This document shows, one piece after another, positions 15,973 to 24,307 of a stretch of DNA of 46,575 bases. The notes below the pieces were generated by a model. That model saw only the letters and a list, made by a program, of their open reading frames with translations. It ran no database searches and was not told the DNA's origin. Origin of the DNA: Polaribacter sp. GTDB taxonomy: Bacteria; Bacteroidota; Bacteroidia; Flavobacteriales; Flavobacteriaceae. The stretch lies in contig JAHDHO010000002.1 of assembly GCA_020631275.1 (NCBI GenBank), positions 1 through 46,575 of the forward strand, given 5' to 3'. The position numbers and the translations under genes were made by a program. The first letter of the stretch is position 1; every line of letters starts with the position of its first letter.

Positions 15973-17253
15973 TTACTTTTTGTAAACAACACCATTTTTC
16001 ATCACAAAAACTACATTTTCCATTGTATTGATATTTTTAGTAGGATCTTCATCTACAGCAATTATATCAGCATAAAATCCTTTTTGAATTTGTCCAATTT
16101 CATCAGACATCTTTAATAACATCGCATTTGTAATTGTTGCAGATTGTATTGCTTCTATAGCTGGCATACCTGCCTCTACCATAAAACCAAATTCTTTACC
16201 ATTGTTACCATGCTTAAATACACCTGCATCTGTACCAAATGCAATTCCAACACCTTTTTTATAAGCTTTTGCAAAAGTTCCTTGAATCTGTGGACCAACT
16301 TTTAATGCTTTCGGAACAACTATTTCTGGATAAAACCCTTCTATTTTAGCTTTCTCTTCTACCTCTTTACCTGCCGTAATTGTTGGCACCAAATAAGCAT
16401 CGTATTTTTTCATTAACTCCATAGTTCCTTCACTCATATAAGTACCATGTTCTATTGTTTTAACACCTCCTATTATTGCTCTTTTCATACCTTCATCTCC
16501 ATGGGCGTGAGCAGCAACATGCATACCATAATCTTTAGCCGTTTCACAAATAGCTTTTATCTCTTCTATTGTAAACTGCGGATTATCGCCAGATTTGGCA
16601 ACACTTAAAACTCCTCCGGTTGCAGTTATTTTAATACAATCTGCACCATTTTTATAACGTTGTCTAACTGCTTTTTTGGCATCTTCAACAGAATTTACAA
16701 CACCTTCTTTAGGCCCAGGATTTCCAATTAAAACTCTACTACTCCCATTTGTAGGGTCTGCATGACCACCTGTTGTTGCTAAAGATTTACCAGCAGTAAA
16801 AACTCTTGGGCCTGGAATTTTACCAGCATTTATTGCATTTCTTACAGATATATTTACCCCTGTTCCTCCTAAATCTCTTACAGTGGTAAATCCGTTTAAT
16901 AAAGTAGTTTTTGCAAAACCAACTGAATTAAAAGCAACATCTGCTTCATTTAAAATATATTTATTCAATCTTGTATTTCTGTCGAATTCCTGTTCTATAT
17001 GCACATGAAAATCAATTAAACCAGGCATTACAACTTTATCTCTTAAATCTACAGTAATTGCAGTTGCACTTTTGGGTGAGACGTAACCATCCATAACTTT
17101 AGAAATTTTATTATCTTTTACAATAATGGTTTTTTTGCTTGAAATTGTTCCAGATTTAGTGTCTAACAATTTTCCGCATAAAATATACGTAGTTTGTGCA
17201 TTTGAAATTTGTATCATAAATACCATTAAAAAGAATAAAAATAATTTCTTCAT
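15973..17253 (-). CDS. Secreted amidohydrolase (prolidase / imidazolonepropionase-like family)
   Basis: A 426-residue metal-dependent hydrolase with a Sec signal peptide (first 19 residues, ending ISNAQ), hence exported. Metal ligands of the amidohydrolase superfamily are all visible: HxH in LIDFHVHIEQ, the lysine expected to be carboxylated in DCIKITATGG, histidines in HAHGDEG and TIEHGTY, and the aspartate in FGTDAG. Closest by eye are the Xaa-Pro dipeptidase-like and Sgx9260-type enzymes acting on peptides or amides with a C-terminal proline or similar group. The exact substrate is not predictable. It is a single gene, divergent from the downstream short-chain dehydrogenase. Confidence 0.9.
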   Translation of the reverse strand: MKKLFLFFLMVFMIQISNAQTTYILCGKLLDTKSGTISSKKTIIVKDNKISKVMDGYVSPKSATAITVDLRDKVVMPGLIDFHVHIEQEFDRNTRLNKYILNEADVAFNSVGFAKTTLLNGFTTVRDLGGTGVNISVRNAINAGKIPGPRVFTAGKSLATTGGHADPTNGSSRVLIGNPGPKEGVVNSVEDAKKAVRQRYKNGADCIKITATGGVLSVAKSGDNPQFTIEEIKAICETAKDYGMHVAAHAHGDEGMKRAIIGGVKTIEHGTYMSEGTMELMKKYDAYLVPTITAGKEVEEKAKIEGFYPEIVVPKALKVGPQIQGTFAKAYKKGVGIAFGTDAGVFKHGNNGKEFGFMVEAGMPAIEAIQSATITNAMLLKMSDEIGQIQKGFYADIIAVDEDPTKNINTMENVVFVMKNGVVYKK

Positions 17254-17317
17254 TTGTCTAAGTTTTGTCTTTAAATGTATGAAAAATTAACTAATTTGCT
17301 TGTTCAAAATTAAAATA

Positions 17318-17998
17318 ATGAAAAACGTTGTTATAACTGGAACAAGTAGAGGGATTGGATTCGAATTAGCAAAACAATTTGCGAATGAAGGACACCAAGT
17401 TTTAGCTATTTCCAGAAACTCTAAACCTTTAGAAACTGTAAATCATAAAAATATTTCTGTACTTTCTGTTGATATTTCTAAACCTGAAGATTTAAAAAAA
17501 GTAACAGATTTTGTAAAAAATAATTGGAAAAAAGTTGATATTCTAATAAATAATGCAGGTAAATTAGTAAATAAACCTTTTACAGAAATTTCTTCGGAAG
17601 ATTTTATGGAAGTTTATAAAGTGAACGTTTTTGCGGTTGCAGAAATCACAAAATTAATGATTCCGTTTTTACAAAAAGGAAGTCATGTAGTTACCATAAG
17701 TTCTATGGGAGGAATTCAAGGAAGCATGAAATTTCCTGGTTTAGCAGCATATTCATCTGCAAAAGGAGCTGTTATTACACTTTCTGAATTGTTAGCAGAA
17801 GAATATAAAGAACAACAAATTGCTTTTAATGTATTAGCCTTGGGAGCTGTACAAACAGAAATGTTAGAAGAAGCTTTTCCTGGTTATGAAGCGCCACTTT
17901 CTGCAAAAGAAATGGCAGATTATTTATTTAATTTTGCTTTAACAGGAAATAAATTTTATAACGGCAAAGTTTTGCAGGTTTCTTCTTCAACGCCTTAA
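17318..17998 (+). CDS. Short-chain dehydrogenase/reductase
   Basis: A cytoplasmic NAD(P)-dependent oxidoreductase of the classical SDR family. The track starts at a TTG (17300); the ATG at 17318 gives 226 residues and places the cofactor motif TGTSRGIG at residues 7-14, the normal position. Further family residues are NNAG in ILINNAGKL, the serine in TISSMGG, and YSSAK (Tyr145, Lys149). The substrate is unknown. The stop codon is followed two bases later by the heptamer repeat array, then by the SprT-like gene on the same strand. Confidence 0.92.
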   Translation: MKNVVITGTSRGIGFELAKQFANEGHQVLAISRNSKPLETVNHKNISVLSVDISKPEDLKKVTDFVKNNWKKVDILINNAGKLVNKPFTEISSEDFMEVYKVNVFAVAEITKLMIPFLQKGSHVVTISSMGGIQGSMKFPGLAAYSSAKGAVITLSELLAEEYKEQQIAFNVLALGAVQTEMLEEAFPGYEAPLSAKEMADYLFNFALTGNKFYNGKVLQVSSSTP

Positions 17999-18000
17999 AA

Positions 18001-18049
18001 GTAAGCAGTAAGCAGTAAGCAGTAAGCAGTAAGCAGTAAGCAGTAAGCA
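18001..18049 (+). repeat. Tandem repeat, 7 copies of GTAAGCA
   Basis: Seven exact, uninterrupted copies of the heptamer GTAAGCA fill 49 bases between the short-chain dehydrogenase stop and the TTG start of the SprT-like gene. A unit of 7 is not a multiple of 3, so each copy shifts frame, and the TAA inside it closes all three forward frames. The perfection of the copies suggests recent expansion by slippage. Similar heptamer tracts are known between genes in several bacterial lineages. No function is evident. Confidence 0.97.
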
Positions 18050-18059
18050 AAACTAAAAA

Positions 18060-18656
18060 TTGAATTCAGACTACCAAAATTTCGTTCCAGCTAAAGCAAT
18101 ACCTTTTCTTCAGTTTCTAATTGAAGAACATAATTTTACGCTTAAAATTGTAAATCAAAGACAAACAAAACATGGTGATTTTAGAAGTTTACCAAATGGC
18201 AAATTTCAAATTACAGTGAATAATAACCTCAACAAATATCAGTTTTTATTAACGTTAGTTCATGAAATTGCACATCATGTAACGCATCAGAAATTTGGAA
18301 GGGTTCAACCTCATGGACAAGAATGGAAAGCTGTTTTTCAACATTTAATGTTACCTTTTTTAAATCCTGAAATTTATCCGAAAGAAATACTACCATATCT
18401 TGCAAATTATTTAAAAAACCCTAAAGCAAGTACAGATTCAGATGTTAATTTATCTTTAGCTTTAAGAGGTAATGTTGCAAAATTAGGAAAGAGTTTTATC
18501 TTTGCCATTCCTTTTGGCGCTCTTTTTATTTTTAAAGACGTAATTTATAAAAGAGGAAACAGAAGAAGAACGCGTTTTGAATGCTTAAATATGAGCAATA
18601 AAAAAGTGTATCTCTTTAATCAAAATGTAGAAGTAAAAGAATATGACAGACAATAA
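18060..18656 (+). CDS. SprT-like zinc metalloprotein
   Basis: A 198-residue protein with the SprT/zincin motif HEIAHH in LTLVHEIAHHVTH (about residues 68-73) and a downstream HGQEWKAVF that probably supplies the third zinc ligand. Eukaryotic relatives (Spartan) cut DNA-crosslinked proteins; the bacterial role is poorly known. The start is TTG at 18060: no in-frame ATG occurs before the motif, and the upstream heptamer array closes the frame. The N-terminal sequence also matches the family. The C-terminal region (RTRFECLNMSNKKVYLF) is the usual SprT zinc-ribbon-like end but with few cysteines. It overlaps the following mannose-1-phosphate guanylyltransferase gene by 14 bases, indicating coupling. 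Confidence 0.85.
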   Translation: MNSDYQNFVPAKAIPFLQFLIEEHNFTLKIVNQRQTKHGDFRSLPNGKFQITVNNNLNKYQFLLTLVHEIAHHVTHQKFGRVQPHGQEWKAVFQHLMLPFLNPEIYPKEILPYLANYLKNPKASTDSDVNLSLALRGNVAKLGKSFIFAIPFGALFIFKDVIYKRGNRRRTRFECLNMSNKKVYLFNQNVEVKEYDRQ

Positions 18657-19725
18657 AAATTATTACGCAGTAATTATGGCTGGTGGAGTTGGTTCTCGCT
18701 TTTGGCCAATGAGCACCTCTAATTATCCAAAACAATTTCATGACATGTTAGGTGTTGGATAAAGTTTAATTCAGCGAACTTTCGAAAGAATTAACGATTT
18801 AGTTCCATCAAAAAACATTTTAATTGCTACCAATGAACGTTATGAAGGTTTGGTTTTGGAACAATTACCAAAAGCAAAAAGAAAGCAATTGTTATTAGAG
18901 CCAGCAATGAGAAATACGGCACCTTGTATTTTGTATGCTGCTCTAAAAATATATGATCAAAACCCAGATGGTGTTATGCTGGTTGCGCCTTCAGATCATT
19001 GGATTGATGATGAAAGTGAATTCACCAAAAACATAAAAACATCTTTTGATGCCTGTTCCGAGAAAGATATTTTAATGACTTTAGGTATTCAACCAGATTC
19101 ACCAAATACTGGTTATGGTTATATTCAGTTTGAAAAAGATGCTTCAGAAATAAAAAAAGTGAAGAATTTTACTGAAAAACCAGATTTAAAAACCGCTGAG
19201 AAATTTATTAAAAGTGGAGATTATCTTTGGAATGCTGGTATTTTTGTTTGGTCTGCAAAAAGTATAATCAAAGCTTTTAAAGGTTCTCTGCCAGAAATGA
19301 TAGATACTTTAGATGATGGAAATAATGTATACAACACAGATTTCGAGGACGATTTTATAAAGACAAACTATACCAAATGTGAAAATATTTCAATTGATTT
19401 TGGAATTATGGAAAAAGCAGAGAATGTACATGTTTTACCTGTAGATTTTGGCTGGAACGATTTGGGTACTTGGGGTTCTTTGTATAATAAATTGGAAAAA
19501 GACGAAACTAATAATGCAGTTGTTGGCGCTAATACAATCTTTAGAGATGCTAATGGAAATATGATTAGAACACAGTCTGGTAAGAGAGTTGTAATACAAG
19601 GTTTAAGCGATTTTATTATTGTTGAAAAAGAAGATGTACTGCTAATTTGTCCTAAAAAAGACGAACAAGATATCAAACAAATTACGGCCGATGTTAGAGA
19701 TAACTTTGGTGAAGAATTTGTTTAA
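18643..19725 (+). pseudogene. manC: Mannose-1-phosphate guanylyltransferase, interrupted by one in-frame stop
   Basis: This enzyme makes GDP-mannose from mannose-1-phosphate and GTP for surface polysaccharides and glycoproteins. Reading from the ATG at 18643 gives the nucleotidyltransferase signature VIMAGGVGSRFWPMS, then YPKQFHDMLGVG. Codon 40 is TAA (18760-18762), followed in the same frame by SLIQRTFERIN and the rest of the enzyme to 19725. The track reports only the 3' part from a TTG at 18850. The total of 360 codons is the normal family length, and no bases are missing. One substitution (a lysine or glutamate codon to TAA) explains it. Later motifs are intact: LEPAMRNTAP, VAPSDHWI, FTEKPD, WNAGIFVW and FGWNDLGTW. 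It may be a real null allele, a sequencing error, or a site of readthrough. Confidence 0.9.
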
Positions 19726-19740
19726 ATTATCACATTTATA

Positions 19741-19776
19741 AAATCAAAAAGCTCCTGAAAAGGAGCTTTTTGATTT
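19741..19776. terminator. Bidirectional intrinsic terminator
   Basis: AAATCAAAAAGCTCCT-GAAA-AGGAGCTTTTTGATTT is a perfect 16-base stem with a GAAA tetraloop. It lies between the manC remnant and the convergent haloperoxidase-like gene, and so closes the whole minus-strand galactoside/glycerol locus. Confidence 0.95.
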
Positions 19777-19779
19777 CAC

Positions 19780-21108
19780 TTACCTCTTCAATTTTAAGTT
19801 AAAAATAATATAATTACCTAAATTAATTCCTTGATCTAAACCATTATCTATAGCTGCTCTATAGTGAATCCCACCATACAATCTACTTATAGCAGCTTCA
19901 TTTGCTGCAGCGTTAAAGGATGTGAAATTTCTAACCGGCAAACCATAAGGAGTTTCTGTAGTATCAGAAAAACTAAAATCGTCTCCAAAAACGGCTGTTA
20001 AAATAGTTGCAGAAGCACCAGAAACTACAGAATGCCCACTTGTATATTCTGGAAATGGAGGTGTTTGTAATAACGGTGTCCAATTTTTATCTATGGTTTT
20101 ATTAATTAAAGTTTCTGGTCTTATTAAATTACTTCTATATTTTTCGTCCCAACAACTAATAAATGCATCAAAAATTCCAATGGATGTAATTGTATTTGCA
20201 TAAATAGATTCTTCAAAATTAAAATTACTTTTTTTACTTGCTATTTTGGTAATTCCAATCCAATGCGCTCCTGGTGTAATTTTTTTAGTAGCAATCATTA
20301 AATGCCCTTTACTTGTTGTAACGTAAGGATTACAATCCCAAAACTTGGCAATTTCTACTTCTTCGGAAGAATCTCCATTTTTTCTAATAGCATTGGTTAC
20401 TGTGTACACTTCTTGCAATTCTTTGTGAAAATCACTGCCTTCATCCATAGAAAATTTTGGATGTTTTTTTGGTTTAAATTGTGAAGAAGTATCTAAAACC
20501 ATTGGTCTTATTTTCATCCAATATGGTTCTATTCCATCCATATAAGCAGGTGGGGTTGGTTGCCATCTTGATGGATCATCAGAATAAAGTTCGAATTTTG
20601 GATACGTTCTTGTTTCTTTATAATTGTCTTTACTCGACCATTTTTTAATATGATTCGCTACTTGAATCCCATATTCTTTTGAAGATTGAAATTCTTTTTC
20701 GTTTATTTTTTTCCAATTAGTAAACAAATTATCTGCATAATTTGTAATAATATCATCCTTAAAAACAAGGTCTTTACTCACTTCTATGTAGGCAATTATA
20801 GCAGCAACTTTTATATTTACTTCCTTAGAAGCTTTAGGAATTGGTTTTAACGACTTTATTTTTGATGAAAGTGAAACATAATTACTGTCTTTTTGAGCAA
20901 TAATCTCATAAGCAGCAACATTTGGATACACATAAATTCTACTTGCAACTGGTGGTGAAAAGATATCGTGAATCATTGTTTCTGTAATCTTATCAACAAC
21001 ATTAAAGTAATTATTTACTGTTACTTCTATTGGAAAGACTTCCTTTTCACAAGATTGTAACATTAAAATAAATACGCTCATTACTAATAAAAATACGCTT
21101 CTTTTCAT
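19780..21108 (-). CDS. PAP2 / vanadium haloperoxidase-family lipoprotein
   Basis: A 442-residue envelope lipoprotein (lipobox LQSCEKE, Cys at about 20) of the superfamily that unites acid phosphatases and vanadium-dependent haloperoxidases. The three active-site segments are visible: KYRSNLIRP (K-x6-RP), YTSGHSVVSG (SGH), and SRLYGGIHY (SR-x5-H). These residues bind phosphate or vanadate, and sequence alone does not tell which activity is present. It is the last gene of the locus, 7 bases after the glycerol kinase-dehydrogenase gene. Bacteroidetes members often sit near VCBS/UnbV and SusCD genes, as here. It may remove phosphate groups outside the inner membrane, but that is speculation. Confidence 0.82.
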   Translation of the reverse strand: MKRSVFLLVMSVFILMLQSCEKEVFPIEVTVNNYFNVVDKITETMIHDIFSPPVASRIYVYPNVAAYEIIAQKDSNYVSLSSKIKSLKPIPKASKEVNIKVAAIIAYIEVSKDLVFKDDIITNYADNLFTNWKKINEKEFQSSKEYGIQVANHIKKWSSKDNYKETRTYPKFELYSDDPSRWQPTPPAYMDGIEPYWMKIRPMVLDTSSQFKPKKHPKFSMDEGSDFHKELQEVYTVTNAIRKNGDSSEEVEIAKFWDCNPYVTTSKGHLMIATKKITPGAHWIGITKIASKKSNFNFEESIYANTITSIGIFDAFISCWDEKYRSNLIRPETLINKTIDKNWTPLLQTPPFPEYTSGHSVVSGASATILTAVFGDDFSFSDTTETPYGLPVRNFTSFNAAANEAAISRLYGGIHYRAAIDNGLDQGINLGNYIIFNLKLKR

Positions 21109-21115
21109 AAAAAAA

Positions 21116-24100
21116 CTATTTGAATTCTTCTAAATAATATGTTTTTGCATCTGCTAATAATAACTCCATTTTTTCTTTTTCGAATAAAATTCTTTTATCA
21201 TCCCAATCTAAATATTTTTTAAAATCTTCTAAAATAATTTCTAAATATTTAGAAATACTTGGAATGTTAAAATACAATCTTCCGGTTCTACGCACAAAGA
21301 AGTCTGCTAAACTATTGGTCATTTCATATTGAATACAATACCAAAGTTCTGCTCTAATTAAATTTTCTAACGGTGTGCCATTCATAAAGAAATCGAATTT
21401 CTCAAGTATAAAAGAAGTATTTTTACCATAAGTAGTTGTTAAATACCAAGCGTAATAAGACTCTGTAATTCCTTTTTTAAATAATTCTTTTTCTACTTCT
21501 TTTTGATAAACTTCTACTTCTTTAGAAGAATGCAACGTTGGTGTTACCAAAGATATATTTTCTGTAGAAGACTTTTTTAACTTCTTTTTTCTTTTTTCTG
21601 GCAGTGTTTTATATACAGCATCTATAACTCTATGTGCCATTTTTCGATAGCCCGTTAATTTTCCACCAGCAATTGAAATTAAACCACTTTCAGAAATAAA
21701 TATTTCATCTTTTCTTGATATTTCTGATGGATCTTTTTCTTCTTCATGCACCAAAGGACGTAAACCTGCCCAATTAGATTCTACATCTTCTAAAGTTAAG
21801 TTTACAGTAGGAAACGTATTATTAGCTGCTTTTATTAAATATTCTGCGTCTTCTTTTGTTGCTACAACTCTATTTAAATCTCCATTATAATTGGTATCTG
21901 TTGTACCAACATAAGTACATCTTCCTCTTGGAATTGCAAAAATCATTCTACCATCTTCAACATCAAAATAAACAGATTGTTTTATAGGTAATTTTTCATG
22001 CGGAAAAACAATATGGACACCTTTGGTTAGGTGTAAATATTTATTATTCATAGAATGATCTTTCTTTCTAATTTTATCTACCCAAGGCCCTGCTGCTGAA
22101 ACATAATTTCTTGCTGTTAAATTTAATTTTTTACCTGTATTATAATCGATACAATTTAAACTTTCAATTTTATTATTACTATCATAAACCAAAGATTCCA
22201 TTTCGCAATAGTTAATAATTGTTGCGCCAAATTCTGCTGCTTTTTTTAGTAATTCTATCGTTAATCTTGCATCATCTGTTCTGTATTCTGCATAATAACC
22301 ACTTCCTAAAACTGCGTTTTCATCTAATAAAGGTTCTTTTTCAAAAGTCTCTTTTTTGTCTAACATTCTTCTTCTGTCATCGCCACCAACATTTGCCAAC
22401 ATATCGTAGACTTTTAGACCAATGGAAGTCATCATTTTACCATACGTTCCATCTTCAATTAAAGGCAACAACATCTTTTCTGGAATTACTAAATGTGGCG
22501 CCAATTTATGCACAATTGCTCTTTCTGAACCAGATTCTCTAACCAAACCAATTTCTAATTGTTTTAAATAACGTAAACCTCCATGAATTAATTTTGTCGA
22601 TTTATTACTGGTTCCAGAAGCAAAATCGTTTTTCTCAACCAAACAAACATTCATCCCTCTTGAAGAAGCGTCTAAAGCAATTCCTGCTCCTGTAACTCCA
22701 CCACCTATTACAATTAAATCGAACTTTTTAGATGTTATTTTTTTAAGTTGTCTTTTTCTATCTAAAATTGAAAAACGAAGCGAAGTTTCTTTCTCTTTAA
22801 TCTTATTGGTGGTTTTTGTTTTTTCAACTGCTTTTAACCAACCATTGTACTTTTTATTACGTTGTTTTGGTTTCATCTCAGATTTAAAAACAGTTTCTAC
22901 TTTACGTAAATCGGCAATACTTTCTTTCTTCCAAAAATCTGCTTTAATACCAGCCAAAAGAGCAGCTCCAAAAGCGGTTACTTCAATCATTTTTGGTCTA
23001 TCAACCTCAACATTTAATAAATCTGATTGAAATTGCATTAAGTAATTATTTGCACTTGCTCCTCCATCAACTTTTAAAGTGGTCATTTCTTTGCCAGAAT
23101 CTTGAATCATTGCGTCAATTACATCTTTTGTTTGATATGCTAACGCTTCTACAGTTGCTTTGATTAGTTCTTTTCTGCCAGTATCTAAAGTCATTCCGTA
23201 AATGCTTCCTTTGGCTTTTGCATCCCAATAAGGTGCACCTAATCCTGCAAAAGCTGGCACTACATAAATATCTTTTAAAGGCGGAATACTTTTACAAATA
23301 GCTTCCGTTTCAGATGCTTTTTCAATCAATTGCATTTGATCTCTTAACCATTGAATAGATGCACCTCCAACAAATATACTTCCTTCTAAAGCGTATTTTA
23401 CAGGTTCAGATTCTAAACTACAAGTTAGTGTTGTTAATAATCCGTTTTTAGAAACTACTTGCTTTTTTCCAATATTCAATAACATAAAACATCCTGTACC
23501 ATAAGTATTTTTTGCGATACCAGACTTGAATCCTCCTTGTCCAAATAAAGAAGCCTGTTGGTCTCCTGCAACTCCATAAATAGGAATTTGAATATCTTTA
23601 TAGGTAACGTTTCCAAAATCTGAAGATGATTTTTGAACAGAAGGTAATACACTTTCTGGAATGTCTAACGCTTTTAAAAGCGTTTCATCCCACTTTAATT
23701 CTTTGATATTGTAAATTAATGTACGAGATGCATTTGTATGATCTGTAACATGTTTTTCTCCGTTTGTAAATTTGTAAATTAACCAGCTATCAATCGTTCC
23801 AAAACACAATTCGCCTGCTTCTGCTCTTTCTCTTGCGCCTTCAACATTGTCTAAAATCCATTTTAATTTTGTTCCAGAAAAATAGGCATCAATCACTAAA
23901 CCTGTGTTTTCTCTTACATAATTGGTTAGCCCTTTTTGTTTTAAATCATCACAAATTTCTGATGTTCTTTTATCTAACCAAACAATTGCATTATATATTG
24001 GTTTTCCTGTTTTTCTATCCCAAACAACAGTTGTTTCTCTTTGATTTGTAATCCCTATTGATGCTATTTCTTCAGGATTAATTTTAGAATCTTCTAATAC

Positions 24101-24286
24101 ATTTTGAAAAGTTTCTAACTGATCGTTATAAATATCTTCTGCATTATGTTCTACCCAACCAGATTGTGGGTAATGTTGTGTCAACTCTTTTTGAGAGATG
24201 TTCACTATTTCTCCTTTCTGATCAAAAATAATAGTTCTGGTACTTGTGGTACCTTGATCGAAAGCAACTACATATTTCTTTTTCAT
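21116..24286 (-). CDS. glpK-glpD: Glycerol kinase - glycerol-3-phosphate dehydrogenase fusion protein
   Basis: A single uninterrupted 1056-codon frame encodes two complete enzymes. Residues 1 to about 490 are glycerol kinase, with AFDQGTTSTR (ATP site), GVAGDQQASLFGQGG, GGASIQWLRDQ and VDGGASANNYLMQFQ. A short charged linker (about 490-502, rich in K, T and E) leads straight into a full FAD-dependent glycerol-3-phosphate dehydrogenase (about 503-1056). That half has the FAD motif VIGGGVTGAGIAL (glycines 528-533), GTSNKSTKLIHGGLRYLKQ, and AIPRGRCTYVGTTDTNY. Glycerol would go to glycerol-3-phosphate and then DHAP on one chain, with the dehydrogenase half probably at the inner membrane and feeding quinones. 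The linker contains no methionine and no stop remnant. The gene lies 21 bases after the symporter gene and 7 before the PAP2 gene. No glpF is nearby. Separate glpK and glpD genes are the norm. Confidence 0.95.
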   Translation of the reverse strand: MKKKYVVAFDQGTTSTRTIIFDQKGEIVNISQKELTQHYPQSGWVEHNAEDIYNDQLETFQNVLEDSKINPEEIASIGITNQRETTVVWDRKTGKPIYNAIVWLDKRTSEICDDLKQKGLTNYVRENTGLVIDAYFSGTKLKWILDNVEGARERAEAGELCFGTIDSWLIYKFTNGEKHVTDHTNASRTLIYNIKELKWDETLLKALDIPESVLPSVQKSSSDFGNVTYKDIQIPIYGVAGDQQASLFGQGGFKSGIAKNTYGTGCFMLLNIGKKQVVSKNGLLTTLTCSLESEPVKYALEGSIFVGGASIQWLRDQMQLIEKASETEAICKSIPPLKDIYVVPAFAGLGAPYWDAKAKGSIYGMTLDTGRKELIKATVEALAYQTKDVIDAMIQDSGKEMTTLKVDGGASANNYLMQFQSDLLNVEVDRPKMIEVTAFGAALLAGIKADFWKKESIADLRKVETVFKSEMKPKQRNKKYNGWLKAVEKTKTTNKIKEKETSLRFSILDRKRQLKKITSKKFDLIVIGGGVTGAGIALDASSRGMNVCLVEKNDFASGTSNKSTKLIHGGLRYLKQLEIGLVRESGSERAIVHKLAPHLVIPEKMLLPLIEDGTYGKMMTSIGLKVYDMLANVGGDDRRRMLDKKETFEKEPLLDENAVLGSGYYAEYRTDDARLTIELLKKAAEFGATIINYCEMESLVYDSNNKIESLNCIDYNTGKKLNLTARNYVSAAGPWVDKIRKKDHSMNNKYLHLTKGVHIVFPHEKLPIKQSVYFDVEDGRMIFAIPRGRCTYVGTTDTNYNGDLNRVVATKEDAEYLIKAANNTFPTVNLTLEDVESNWAGLRPLVHEEEKDPSEISRKDEIFISESGLISIAGGKLTGYRKMAHRVIDAVYKTLPEKRKKKLKKSSTENISLVTPTLHSSKEVEVYQKEVEKELFKKGITESYYAWYLTTTYGKNTSFILEKFDFFMNGTPLENLIRAELWYCIQYEMTNSLADFFVRRTGRLYFNIPSISKYLEIILEDFKKYLDWDDKRILFEKEKMELLLADAKTYYLEEFK

Positions 24287-24307
24287 CTTTATAAATCTAT
24301 TGTATTA

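Noticed and set aside
17305-17312. TAATTTTG on the minus strand as the amidohydrolase promoter
   Set aside because: The -7 match is present, but there is no -33 TTG at a reasonable distance, and such matches are frequent by chance in AT-rich intergenic DNA.
18001-18049. CRISPR array or other spacer-repeat structure
   Set aside because: The copies are contiguous 7-base units without spacers; this is a simple tandem repeat. No cas genes are present.
22219-22542. Plus-strand ORFs of 60-137 codons lying opposite long genes (for example 22219-22542, 38227-38640, 28415-28696)
   Set aside because: They are antisense shadows of well-supported genes, have no family resemblance, and show no upstream promoter elements.
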